Positions 9,460-17,375 of a stretch of DNA of 64,000 nt are shown here, piece after piece. The position numbers were made by a program, and so were the translations under genes. Position 1 is the first letter of the stretch. Each line of letters opens with the position of its first letter. Source of the DNA: Ferrimonas sp. YFM (GTDB lineage: Bacteria > Pseudomonadota > Gammaproteobacteria > Enterobacterales > Shewanellaceae); contig NZ_AP027368.1 in the NCBI RefSeq assembly GCF_030296015.1, positions 1,364,001 through 1,428,000 of the forward strand. Reading direction: 5' to 3'. Under the pieces are notes generated by a model that did not search any database, was not told the origin of the DNA, and worked only from the letters and a program-made list of their open reading frames with translations.

Positions 9460-11229
9460 ATGAGCGCCAAACCAACTCCTATGGAGAAGGGACAGACCTG
9501 GGCAACCTTCAAGCGTCTGTGGCCCTATGTTCTCCCCTACCGCGCCGCCTTCGTTGTCTCCATCTTGGGGATGATCACCTATGGTGCGGTGGACGCCGGT
9601 ATGATCTGGCTGGTTCAGCCCCTGATTGATAATGCCCTGACGGCGGGCAACAGCGATGTGCTGAAGATTGCCCCCTTTATTGTGGTGGGCATGTTCCTTG
9701 TCCGTGGCTCGGCCAACTTTGTCTCCACCTACTGCCTGGCCTGGGTCAGCCAGAAGGTGGTGCAGAGCATGCGTCAGATGGTGTTCGAGAAGTACCTCAA
9801 CCTGCCGGTGAGCTACTTTGACACCCAGAGCTCCGGTGACCTGATCAGCCGCATCACCTATGACACCGAGCAGGTGGCCCGCGCCTCCAGCAGCGCCCTG
9901 GTGAGCATGGTGCGCGATGGCGCCACGGTCATCGGCCTGCTGTTCATCATGTTCTATCAGAGCTGGCAGCTGTCACTGATCTTCTTCCTGATTGGGCCCC
10001 TGGTCGCCTGGGTGATCACCCTGGTGAGCCGTCGTTTCCGTAAGGTCTCCAAGGCGATTCAGAAGGCGATGGGCGGCGTGACCACGGCGTCTGAGCAGAT
10101 GATCAAAGGGCACAAGAATGTGATCGCCTTCGGTGGTCAGGCGATTGAGGCGGAGCGTTTCGCTAAGGTCAATAACCGCAACCGTCAGCAGAACATGAAG
10201 CTGTCGGCGGCTCAGGCGATCAGCCAGCCGGTGATTCAGATCATCGGCTCCGTGGCCCTGGGCGTGGTGCTCTATGTGGCCAGCTTCGACTTTATCTTCC
10301 AGAGCCTGAGCCCTGGCACCTTTATCACCATCGTCGGGTCCATGATGGGTCTGATGCAGCCGCTGAAACACCTGACCCGGGTCAATGCCGACTTCCAGCG
10401 GGGCATCACCGCCGCTCACTCGGTGTTTGAGGTACTGGATACCCCGAATGCGCCGGACGGCGGCAGCCATAAAGTGGACCGCATCGAGGGTGCCATCAGC
10501 TTCAAGGATGTGACCTTTTGCTACCCCAACACCAACAAGGATGAGCCGGCCCTGCGTGGGGTGTCTCTGGATGTGCCTCCAGGCAAAACCCTGGCGCTGG
10601 TGGGCCGCTCTGGTTCGGGTAAGAGTACCATCTCCAGCCTGTTGCCCCGTTTCTACGACGCCACCGCGGGTAGGATTCAGGTGGACGGGGTGGATGTGAA
10701 CGAATACGTCCTGAGTAACCTGCGCAGTCAGATTGCCATGGTGTCCCAGCAGGTGACCCTGTTCAACGACACCATCGCCAACAACATCGCCTACGCCTGT
10801 GAGCGCTGCAGCCGGGAGCAGATCGAAGCCGCCGCCGAAGCAGCTTACCTGATGGAGTTCGTCAAGGATCTGCCTCAGGGGCTGGACACCATGGTGGGTG
10901 AAAATGGCATCCTGCTCAGTGGCGGTCAGCGTCAGCGCATCGCCATCGCCCGCGCCATCCTGCGTGACGCCCCCATTCTGATTCTGGATGAGGCCACCTC
11001 GGCCCTGGATACCGAGTCCGAGCGTGCCATTCAGGCGGCACTGGATAACCTGCAGAAGGGGCGCACCTCAGTGGTGATCGCCCACCGCCTGTCCACCATC
11101 GAGAACGCCGACATCATCATGGTGGTGGACAAGGGCCAGGTGGTGGAGCAGGGCAGCCATCAGCAGCTGCTTGCCCACGGGGGCATCTACAGTCAGCTGC
11201 ACCAGATGCAGTTCGGTGACAATGAGTAG
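9460..11229 (+). CDS. msbA: Lipid A export ATP-binding/permease protein MsbA
   Basis: MsbA flips core-lipid A across the inner membrane using ATP. At 589 aa it is a half-transporter with six membrane segments in about residues 25-320 and an ATPase domain in about 345-585. Walker A GRSGSGKST is near 382-390, the signature LSGGQRQR near 486 and Walker B LILDEATSALD near 506, with the H-loop in VVIAHRLSTI. The start ATG 9460 follows a plausible promoter at 9401-9429. The stop overlaps the lpxK start by 8 bases (11222-11229), so the two are translationally coupled, as in E. coli. All motifs are intact. Confidence 0.96.
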   Translation: MSAKPTPMEKGQTWATFKRLWPYVLPYRAAFVVSILGMITYGAVDAGMIWLVQPLIDNALTAGNSDVLKIAPFIVVGMFLVRGSANFVSTYCLAWVSQKVVQSMRQMVFEKYLNLPVSYFDTQSSGDLISRITYDTEQVARASSSALVSMVRDGATVIGLLFIMFYQSWQLSLIFFLIGPLVAWVITLVSRRFRKVSKAIQKAMGGVTTASEQMIKGHKNVIAFGGQAIEAERFAKVNNRNRQQNMKLSAAQAISQPVIQIIGSVALGVVLYVASFDFIFQSLSPGTFITIVGSMMGLMQPLKHLTRVNADFQRGITAAHSVFEVLDTPNAPDGGSHKVDRIEGAISFKDVTFCYPNTNKDEPALRGVSLDVPPGKTLALVGRSGSGKSTISSLLPRFYDATAGRIQVDGVDVNEYVLSNLRSQIAMVSQQVTLFNDTIANNIAYACERCSREQIEAAAEAAYLMEFVKDLPQGLDTMVGENGILLSGGQRQRIAIARAILRDAPILILDEATSALDTESERAIQAALDNLQKGRTSVVIAHRLSTIENADIIMVVDKGQVVEQGSHQQLLAHGGIYSQLHQMQFGDNE

Positions 11230-12196
11230 CTGGTTTGAACGGGCCTGGCAGCAGGGGAGCCCGGTGCTGTGGCTGCTGGCCCCACTGACCGGGCTGTTTA
11301 TCCTGATCAGCGGCCTGCGTCGCCTGCTGTTTCGTCTGGGTCTCCTGCCCAGTGCCAGGTTGCCGGTTCCGGTGATCGTGGTGGGCAACCTCAGCGTCGG
11401 TGGCAATGGCAAGACGCCGGTGGTGCTCTATCTGATTGAGTTGCTTAGTCGCCACGGCTACAAGGTCGGGGTGATCAGTCGCGGCTATGGTGGTCAGGCG
11501 GAAGCCTGGCCTCAGTGGGTTTCTCCAGACACGGACCCCGCGCTGGTGGGGGACGAGCCGGCATTGATCGTTCAGCGAACCGGGGCGCCCATGGCGGTGG
11601 GACCGGACCGCATCAAGGCGGCACAACTGCTGCTGGAGCGGGCTGAGGTGGACGTGATCCTGGCCGACGACGGCCTGCAGCACTACCGTCTGCGTAGAGA
11701 CATTGAGTTGGTGGTGGTCGACGGCGAGCGCCGTTTTGGCAATGGCTTTCGGATGCCCATGGGGCCCATGCGAGAGCCGGTGAGCCGTCTTAAGAGTGTG
11801 GACATGGTGATCTGCAACGGCGGAAAGCCTCAGGCTGGCGAGTACCCCATGTCACTGGCGCCAGACCAACTCAAAGCGGTGGATGGCAGTGACCGGGCCT
11901 TCGACCCGGACCTGGAGATTGTGGCCATGGCGGGAATCGGCAATCCCCCAAGGTTCTTCACCTCGCTTGAGGAGCAGGGACTGTCGCCGCTGCGCTGCGT
12001 CCCCTTTGCCGATCACTATCTGTACAGCGAGGCGGAGCTGGCGGCACTGACCCCGGACGACGAGCTGCTGCTGATGACCGAGAAAGATGCGGTCAAGTGC
12101 CGTGGTTTTGCCCGGCCCAACTGGTTTTACCTACCGGTAACTGCTAATTTACCGGAAGAATTTGATGGCGCACTGCTGTCACGACTGAAGGAATAA
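11222..12196 (+). CDS. lpxK: Tetraacyldisaccharide 4'-kinase LpxK
   Basis: LpxK phosphorylates the 4'-position of the tetraacyldisaccharide precursor, the sixth step of lipid A synthesis, at the inner membrane. From ATG 11222 (MSSWFERAW) it is 324 aa, the usual length. After an N-terminal membrane-associated helix (about 16-40) comes the Walker A-like loop VGNLSVGGNGKTPVV near residue 52, then ISRGYGG and DDGLQH, both typical of LpxK. An in-frame start at 11171 would put 17 residues inside msbA; the overlapping ATG is preferred. It lies between msbA and a YcaR-like gene, the same order as E. coli. Confidence 0.95.
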   Translation: MSSWFERAWQQGSPVLWLLAPLTGLFILISGLRRLLFRLGLLPSARLPVPVIVVGNLSVGGNGKTPVVLYLIELLSRHGYKVGVISRGYGGQAEAWPQWVSPDTDPALVGDEPALIVQRTGAPMAVGPDRIKAAQLLLERAEVDVILADDGLQHYRLRRDIELVVVDGERRFGNGFRMPMGPMREPVSRLKSVDMVICNGGKPQAGEYPMSLAPDQLKAVDGSDRAFDPDLEIVAMAGIGNPPRFFTSLEEQGLSPLRCVPFADHYLYSEAELAALTPDDELLLMTEKDAVKCRGFARPNWFYLPVTANLPEEFDGALLSRLKE

Positions 12197-12199
12197 ACA

Positions 12200-12376
12200 A
12201 TGGCGTTCGATACCAAACTGCTAGAGATTATTGCCTGCCCTGTGTGCAAGGGTAAGCTGGAGTTCAATGCGGCTGAGCAGACCCTGACCTGCAAGGCAGA
12301 CCGTCTGGTTTACCCCATTGATGACGGTATTCCGGTGCTGCTGGAGAACCGTGCCACCGAGCTGAAGGAAGACTGA
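12200..12376 (+). CDS. YcaR-type Trm112-like small protein (UPF0434)
   Basis: This 58-aa protein starts at ATG 12200, 3 bases after lpxK. It has the UPF0434/Trm112-like pattern: [20 protein letters not shown] with one CPxC pair (residues 13-16), and [13 protein letters not shown] near 37-49. Family members are usually 55-65 aa; the equivalent E. coli gene, ycaR, sits between lpxK and kdsB, exactly as here. The function is unknown; the fold resembles the tRNA methyltransferase activator Trm112. It ends 2 bases before kdsB and is surely in the same operon. Confidence 0.9.
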   Translation: MAFDTKLLEIIACPVCKGKLEFNAAEQTLTCKADRLVYPIDDGIPVLLENRATELKED

Positions 12377-12378
12377 GC

Positions 12379-13122
12379 ATGAGCTTTGTGGTGGTGATCC
12401 CCGCCCGCTATGCCTCGACCCGGTTGCCGGGCAAACCTCTGGCGGACATTGCCGGCAAACCCATGATCCAGTGGGTCTGTGAGCAGGCCCAGGCCAGCGG
12501 TGCCGACAGGGTGGTGGTGGCCACCGACGATCAGCGGGTGTTCGACGCGGTTACCGGTTTTGGCGCCGAAGTGGTGATGACCTCAGAGCATCATAACTCC
12601 GGAACCGAGCGCCTGGCCGAGGTGGTTGACCTGCTTAAGCTCAGTGAAGATCAGGTGGTGGTCAATGTTCAGGGTGACGAGCCGCTGATCCCACCGGCTA
12701 ACATCCGTCAAGTGGCGGAAAACCTGGTTTCCAGTGGCTTGCCCATGTCCACCCTGGGGGTGGCCATCGAAGACGCCGAGGAGATGTTCAATCCCAATGC
12801 GGTCAAGGTGGTGTGTGCCGCCGACGGCCGTGCTCTGTATTTCTCTCGTGCGCCCATTCCCTACCACAGGGATGGTTTTGCCGATGGACCCGCGGTGAGC
12901 CCGGGCGCGTTGCGTCATGTGGGCATCTATGGTTACCGTGCTGGTTTCATTCAGCGCTACATCAGCTGGCAACCCAGCCCCCTGGAGGGGATTGAGTCTC
13001 TGGAGCAGCTGAGGGTGCTCTACTACGGCGAGGGGATTCACGTGGAGGAGGCGAAACAGACGCCGCCTGCAGGGGTGGATACCCCGGAGGACCTGGACAG
13101 GGTCCGTGATATTCTAAGTTGA
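12379..13122 (+). CDS. kdsB: 3-deoxy-manno-octulosonate cytidylyltransferase KdsB
   Basis: KdsB makes CMP-Kdo from CTP and Kdo, activating Kdo for transfer to lipid A. At 247 aa it is the normal length. The N-terminus [20 protein letters not shown] is the nucleotide-binding signature, followed by [13 protein letters not shown] near residues 94-106 and [12 protein letters not shown] near 153-164. It starts at ATG 12379, 2 bases after the YcaR-like gene, and is last in the msbA-lpxK-ycaR-kdsB operon. A strong terminator follows at 13127-13151. Confidence 0.96.
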   Translation: MSFVVVIPARYASTRLPGKPLADIAGKPMIQWVCEQAQASGADRVVVATDDQRVFDAVTGFGAEVVMTSEHHNSGTERLAEVVDLLKLSEDQVVVNVQGDEPLIPPANIRQVAENLVSSGLPMSTLGVAIEDAEEMFNPNAVKVVCAADGRALYFSRAPIPYHRDGFADGPAVSPGALRHVGIYGYRAGFIQRYISWQPSPLEGIESLEQLRVLYYGEGIHVEEAKQTPPAGVDTPEDLDRVRDILS

Positions 13123-13126
13123 AAGC

Positions 13127-13151
13127 AGGCGGCCCCAAGGCCGCCTTTTTT
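13127..13151 (+). terminator. Rho-independent terminator after kdsB
   Basis: An 8-bp GC-rich stem (13127-13134 with 13139-13146, loop CCAA) is followed by a T-run, 5 bases after the kdsB stop. Confidence 0.9.
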
Positions 13152-13161
13152 AGGCCTGCCT

Positions 13162-13536
13162 TCAGTCCGGCCAGACTTCCGATCTGGCCTTGTTGATCTG
13201 CTGCTTAAAGGTGGTGGTGAGGGAAGCGCCATTGAGGTATTCGCTGGTGCCCCACTGGTAGGTGAGGCAGAGCACCGCCGCCAGAATCAGGCCGCGCCAG
13301 GTGCGGGTGCCAAACAGCAGGCTGAAGGCAACAGCCCCAAACAATCCCCCTACCAGCCAGGCCCAATGGCCGCTGATTCTGTCCAGTGACAGCTCCAGCA
13401 GTGCCAGGGCGACACACACGGTCAATGCCCCCAGCAGGGGGCCGGGAGTGGGTGAGCGGATCAGCACCGCCGCCCCATACACTGGCACCATGGAGACCAG
13501 TAACACCAGGGCGGCGAAAATCAGCAGATCAATCAT
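13162..13536 (-). CDS. Small membrane protein of unknown function, coupled to the upstream hydrolase
   Basis: From ATG 13536 this is a 124-aa protein (MIDLLIFAALVLLVSMVP). It shows about four hydrophobic segments (around 2-25, 32-50, 56-75 and 80-95) and a charged C-terminal tail ending RSEVWPD. I do not recognise the family. The frame is open upstream to 13653, but that stretch overlaps the hydrolase gene and has no protein character. The start overlaps the stop of the metallo-hydrolase gene by 8 bases (13529-13536), so the two are probably made together. A membrane partner of the periplasmic hydrolase is one possibility, but nothing in the sequence proves it. Confidence 0.65.
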   Translation of the reverse strand: MIDLLIFAALVLLVSMVPVYGAAVLIRSPTPGPLLGALTVCVALALLELSLDRISGHWAWLVGGLFGAVAFSLLFGTRTWRGLILAAVLCLTYQWGTSEYLNGASLTTTFKQQINKARSEVWPD

Positions 13537-14380
13537 GCAGCCTGTTTCGATCCTCGTAGAGAGTGGTGACCCAGCGCTCGGTGGTGATGAAGCGCCAGCT
13601 CCAGGAGGCCATGGATGCGGGGAAGGCTTTTTGCCAAGCCTCAAGTGGCGCATCCTTGTCCTGTTTTTTCGCCCATACTATTGAGTCTAGCAGCATTTTT
13701 TCGAACTTTTGCAGATCGGCCTTGTTGGCCAGCTTGCCGTGCCCCGGTATCACCCTGGTGTCTGCATCCATCCACTCCAGCGCCTTGGTGACCGCATTGA
13801 GGTACCCCTCCACACTGCCTCCCCCCTTGAGGTCGACGTAGGGGAACATGCCGTTGAAGAAGAGATCGCCCATGTGCACCACATTGGCTTTCTCGAACCG
13901 CACCAGGGCGTCGCCGTCGGTGTGGCCATGGGGCAGGTGGATCACCCGGATGGTGTCGCCGTTGAGGTGGAAGGTGATCCCCTTATCGAAGGTCACCACC
14001 GGCAGGTGCTCGGGGGAAAACTTATCATCGTCTGCCAGTCTCAGCCGGACGTTGTGATGGGCAAAGACCGTGGCCGGAGGAGCAAACTCGGCGTTGCCGC
14101 CGGTGTGATCCCCGTGGTAGTGAGTGTTGAGCACATAGTTCACCGGCCCGGGCTTGATGGCGGCCAGCGCCTGCTGGATGCGGCCCGCCAGGGGGGCGAA
14201 CTGGTCGTCGATGATAAGAATGCCATCGTCACCGGCGCTGACGCCGATGTTGCCACCGCTGCCTGTGAGCATATGGACCCCGTCGGACACCTGCTCGGTG
14301 AGAATCTTCACATCCTTAAAGCGATCCTCGGCGCTCAGAGGCATCGAAAACAGCAGGGTCATGAGAAGCAGTTTGCGCAT
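13529..14380 (-). CDS. Periplasmic metallo-beta-lactamase-fold hydrolase
   Basis: This 283-aa protein starts at ATG 14380 with a signal peptide (MRKLLLMTLLFSMPLSA, cleavage likely before EDRF). The metallo-beta-lactamase fold follows, with the zinc motif HYHGDH at residues 87-92, a downstream LPHGHTDGD and a late VIPGHG. These give the usual His/Asp metal ligands. The layout is like subclass B enzymes and the quinoprotein-relay-type hydrolases, so the substrate is not defined; a beta-lactamase role should not be assumed. It is divergent from the cytochrome gene at 14712 across 331 bases. Confidence 0.82.
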   Translation of the reverse strand: MRKLLLMTLLFSMPLSAEDRFKDVKILTEQVSDGVHMLTGSGGNIGVSAGDDGILIIDDQFAPLAGRIQQALAAIKPGPVNYVLNTHYHGDHTGGNAEFAPPATVFAHHNVRLRLADDDKFSPEHLPVVTFDKGITFHLNGDTIRVIHLPHGHTDGDALVRFEKANVVHMGDLFFNGMFPYVDLKGGGSVEGYLNAVTKALEWMDADTRVIPGHGKLANKADLQKFEKMLLDSIVWAKKQDKDAPLEAWQKAFPASMASWSWRFITTERWVTTLYEDRNRLHD

Positions 14381-14711
14381 AACAGATCTTCCTGATTGTT
14401 GTTTGTTGTTGAAAATAGCATCGATTCTGTGCGGTTGATAGACAAGTCACTTCCTCCATATAGCGACTTTGGCTTCTGGGTGGCGTCCTCAGATGGACCG
14501 GCAAGAAACAGGGCGTGTTACCGAGCCGTGCAAGGATTTTTTCTGCCGGCCTCGACTTTGGTTGATCTGCACCAGCTGCAGAGTGTGAGTTGCTGCGCAA
14601 TCCGCCGCCCTGGTAAAAAGTCAATATGTAAATACCGGGTCATTTGCAAAATTTAGCCTCCTATCATCGCTTCAAGGCCCCAAAGGGCTGCTTATAAAAA
14701 GGTGAATAGTG
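14381..14711. other. Intergenic region between divergent hydrolase and cytochrome genes
   Basis: These 331 bases hold no credible gene. The region must carry the start signals for both flanking genes. I see no promoter or FNR/CRP-type operator good enough to report. The base before the cytochrome start has AAGGTG (14699-14704), a usable ribosome binding site. Confidence 0.6.
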
Positions 14712-16496
14712 ATGATGAGAGAAACGCAAAAATGGCTGGCCTACGCGGCCATGGCCACGGCGCTGACCGCCTGTGGTGGCAGTGACGATAAGGATACCGC
14801 CGAGACCCCTGAGCCACCGCAAGTGACCGACCCGAACCGGCCCGCAGAGCGGGTATTCGGCCCCAGGCCGACCCATACCATGGCGGGGAAGAGCTTCAAT
14901 CTCTACTGGAACGAAGGCAGCGGCTTCTATTTCTATCCTGGCGGCATGGTGATCACCCCACCGGCTACCCGCCCCATAGTGATCACCGGCGATGAGGTGC
15001 TGCAGTGGCTGGATCAACACCATGGTGGTGAGTCCATCAAGAACCAGTATGTGAAGATGTTCAAGCCGGGCAACTTCACCGAGTTTGATGCCCTGGTGTA
15101 CGCCGCCGAGAACCGTAAGCAGGAGATCTGCGACCGCTGGGGCAAGGCCGCCGACTGCGAGGTCAATCTGGAGTACCAGTGGGATCCAGGCCGGCGCAGT
15201 TTTGATATCACCATCAATGGTGACGGCAACTGGATGACCGCCCAGGACTACGACGGCGGCGACGAAACCGCGGTCAACAACTGGGGGCTGGAGCACATCG
15301 GCTACTTCAGGCCGGACGAGATTCTGGTGAAGCACAAGATGAACTTCGGTTTTGCGCCTTACCCCCAGGACGAGGTGGAGTTCTACTACCAGGCTCAGCG
15401 GGAGGAGATCACTCGCCTCGAGGAGAATGGCGGCAAGGTCATCGTTGCCGAGATTCAGGTTCAGACAGGCATGCGCCTCAATAGCCAGATGGAGTTTGAG
15501 ACCCGTTACATCAAGGAGTACAACAGGGCCAACCCCTACGAGTCGGTGTTCACCGAGGAGCGCTCCGAAGCTCAGCTGGACGACAATGGCCAGCCCATGT
15601 ACCACACCGGCTTTATGATGGAGGGGATGTTCATCAGCTGTGGCATCGAAGGGCTGATCTGTTGGGACTATGAGCCGGACTACCGGATTCGCAATGTGGA
15701 GGTGAAGCCCCACAACCTGCGTCCCGACTATTACTACGATGGCGTGGTGACCATGGCCGACGTGGCCCTGTCTCTCAATGATGTTCCCGGTCACTCGGGC
15801 AGCCTGATCCTCTGGCCCTCATTGGACACCAACACCACGGTGGAGACCTACGCCATCAACGACATCGACGGCCTCTACTCCAGCGGCTTCTATGGCTGGA
15901 ATTACAACTGGAGCCATAAGATGCTGTTCGAGCGCGAAGGCGCGCCTTACCAGAAACTGGGCCAGACGCCTTTCGATTACTCGCCCCATATCGTTGGAGA
16001 CATGGCGGTACTGGGTAGCCCGGATGTGATGGTGTTCCAGTATGGCGACTTCTACCGCTCCTACTATGAGGTGCAGGAGTTCCTTCAGGGGGATGAACAC
16101 GACCCTTACCGGTTGACCCGAGGCAGTATTGCCGAGCCTATGGCGCCCCTGTCTGAGGCCCACTTTGGCTGGAAAGTGGCAAACTGCGGCATGTGTCATA
16201 CTCCCAAGGATATGGACTATGGCAAGCACCCCTCTCTGGTGGACGATAGGGTGATAGAGCCTGCCAAGTGCGCGGAATGCCACGGCAACAACGGTGCGCC
16301 CGAGGGGCACGATCAGAAGGCCGGTTGTTATCGTTGCCACTTCGACATGGTGGGCCATGGGGATGCCATCGAGGCCAACTTCACCGCTCACCCCTTTGAG
16401 AAGCTGGGCAAGGGCCAGAGTGCGACCTTCCCCGATCCCTACTCCTGTGTCAGTTGCCATGCGAACCAGCAGGATGTGTTGGTAGGCGGTAAGTAA
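14712..16496 (+). CDS. Tetraheme c-type cytochrome lipoprotein with a large unrecognised N-terminal region
   Basis: From ATG 14712 this is a 594-aa lipoprotein. The signal peptide ends in the lipobox LTAC (cysteine near residue 19), followed by GGSDDKD. Residues about 45-470 form a soluble region rich in Tyr, Trp and Asp that I do not recognise and that has no heme motif. The last 110 residues hold four CXXCH sites (CGMCH near 492, CAECH near 520, CYRCH near 538, CVSCH near 579). Five further histidines in this tail could serve as distal ligands. It is probably an outer-membrane electron-transfer protein, by analogy with Shewanella-type surface cytochromes, but it is not the decaheme MtrC/OmcA type. 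GTG 14709 and ATG 14715 are alternative starts. A dyad at 16510-16537 probably ends the transcript. Confidence 0.8.
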   Translation: MMRETQKWLAYAAMATALTACGGSDDKDTAETPEPPQVTDPNRPAERVFGPRPTHTMAGKSFNLYWNEGSGFYFYPGGMVITPPATRPIVITGDEVLQWLDQHHGGESIKNQYVKMFKPGNFTEFDALVYAAENRKQEICDRWGKAADCEVNLEYQWDPGRRSFDITINGDGNWMTAQDYDGGDETAVNNWGLEHIGYFRPDEILVKHKMNFGFAPYPQDEVEFYYQAQREEITRLEENGGKVIVAEIQVQTGMRLNSQMEFETRYIKEYNRANPYESVFTEERSEAQLDDNGQPMYHTGFMMEGMFISCGIEGLICWDYEPDYRIRNVEVKPHNLRPDYYYDGVVTMADVALSLNDVPGHSGSLILWPSLDTNTTVETYAINDIDGLYSSGFYGWNYNWSHKMLFEREGAPYQKLGQTPFDYSPHIVGDMAVLGSPDVMVFQYGDFYRSYYEVQEFLQGDEHDPYRLTRGSIAEPMAPLSEAHFGWKVANCGMCHTPKDMDYGKHPSLVDDRVIEPAKCAECHGNNGAPEGHDQKAGCYRCHFDMVGHGDAIEANFTAHPFEKLGKGQSATFPDPYSCVSCHANQQDVLVGGK

Positions 16497-16509
16497 AACC
16501 CTTTGAACT

Positions 16510-16537
16510 GGACACCCCTGACAGGCCTGGGGTGTCC
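16510..16537 (+). terminator. Hairpin after the tetraheme cytochrome gene
   Basis: A perfect 9-bp stem (16510-16518 with 16529-16537) encloses a 10-base loop, 13 bases after the cytochrome stop. The following bases are not a T-run, so termination may be partial. It overlaps the open frame upstream of the LuxR gene and argues for the later LuxR start. Confidence 0.5.
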
Positions 16538-16564
16538 GCTTTGGCAATGAACTCTGAGGTTGCT

Positions 16565-17323
16565 ATGAAACGAGGCAGATTAAGGGTTGAAGAGGAGGAG
16601 CTTCTGCTCCCTGCATTGGCAGAGTTTGGCATCAGCTCCTTCTACTACACCCTGTTTTATCTTCCGGAAGGTGACGATGCGTTGGACATGGAGTTTGCCA
16701 ACAAAGTGGATTTCAAGACCTACTCGCCGGCCAGGATGCTGAGGAAGAGCTATGTGTCCGGCGGTGACCAGGCCACCTTGCCCTACATCGAGCAGTACCT
16801 GAAGCGTTACGCCGAGCAGGATCGCTGTTTCTATTACGATGCGTCTGAGGAGTTCGAGTTTTATCAGCCCAGATGCGGTGAGCGTAAGAACCAGGCCCTG
16901 CTGAAGCTGATGGCCAGTCATCACGTGAATGCGGAGATGGGAACCGGGGTAATCGACAGGGTCAGGCCTGGGTTCTTTGGTTTTTTCTTCCTGACCTCCT
17001 CCCTGCCGTCGGAGCAGTTCGAGGTGGCCGCGCTGAAGCGGAAAACCGAGATCCGTGCGGTGTTGGAGCGCTTCCATCATCAGGTGTGTGGCCGTTACTT
17101 CAGGGAGCTCAATCCCTGGTTTGATTCAGGGCTGATACCTGAGCAGGCGCTGGAGATACTCCAGCTGTTGTCCCGGGGCTACATCACCAAGGAGATCGCC
17201 GAGCTGAAGAGTCTCTCCAGTCGCGGGGTGGATTATCATCTGGATAATCTTAAATCCTGTCTCAATGCCCGAAACCGGATCCATCTGGTGGCCAAATCCT
17301 ACGAACTTGGGATTCTTCCCTGA
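16565..17323 (+). CDS. LuxR-type transcriptional regulator
   Basis: From ATG 16565 this is 252 aa. The C-terminal 65 residues form a LuxR/FixJ helix-turn-helix: ALEILQLLSRGYITKEIAEL, then SSRGVDYHLDNLKSCLNARN. The N-terminal part (about 10-175) has the length of an autoinducer-binding-type domain, but I cannot confirm the ligand residues; no receiver domain is visible. The frame is open from GTG 16532, but that extension contains the hairpin at 16510-16537. GAGG at 16556-16559 sits 5 bases before ATG 16565. It follows the cytochrome gene on the same strand and may regulate it or the TonB receptor gene that converges on it; no luxI-like gene is in the window. Confidence 0.75.
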   Translation: MKRGRLRVEEEELLLPALAEFGISSFYYTLFYLPEGDDALDMEFANKVDFKTYSPARMLRKSYVSGGDQATLPYIEQYLKRYAEQDRCFYYDASEEFEFYQPRCGERKNQALLKLMASHHVNAEMGTGVIDRVRPGFFGFFFLTSSLPSEQFEVAALKRKTEIRAVLERFHHQVCGRYFRELNPWFDSGLIPEQALEILQLLSRGYITKEIAELKSLSSRGVDYHLDNLKSCLNARNRIHLVAKSYELGILP

Positions 17324-17332
17324 ACCGACCAA

Positions 17333-17362
17333 AAAGCCCGGCAGATGCCGGGCTTTGTTTTT
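17333..17362. terminator. Bidirectional terminator between LuxR gene and TonB receptor gene
   Basis: A perfect 10-bp stem (17333-17342 with 17347-17356) has A-rich and T-rich flanks and lies between two convergent genes. Confidence 0.88.
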
Positions 17363-17375
17363 GGGAGTCTTTGCC

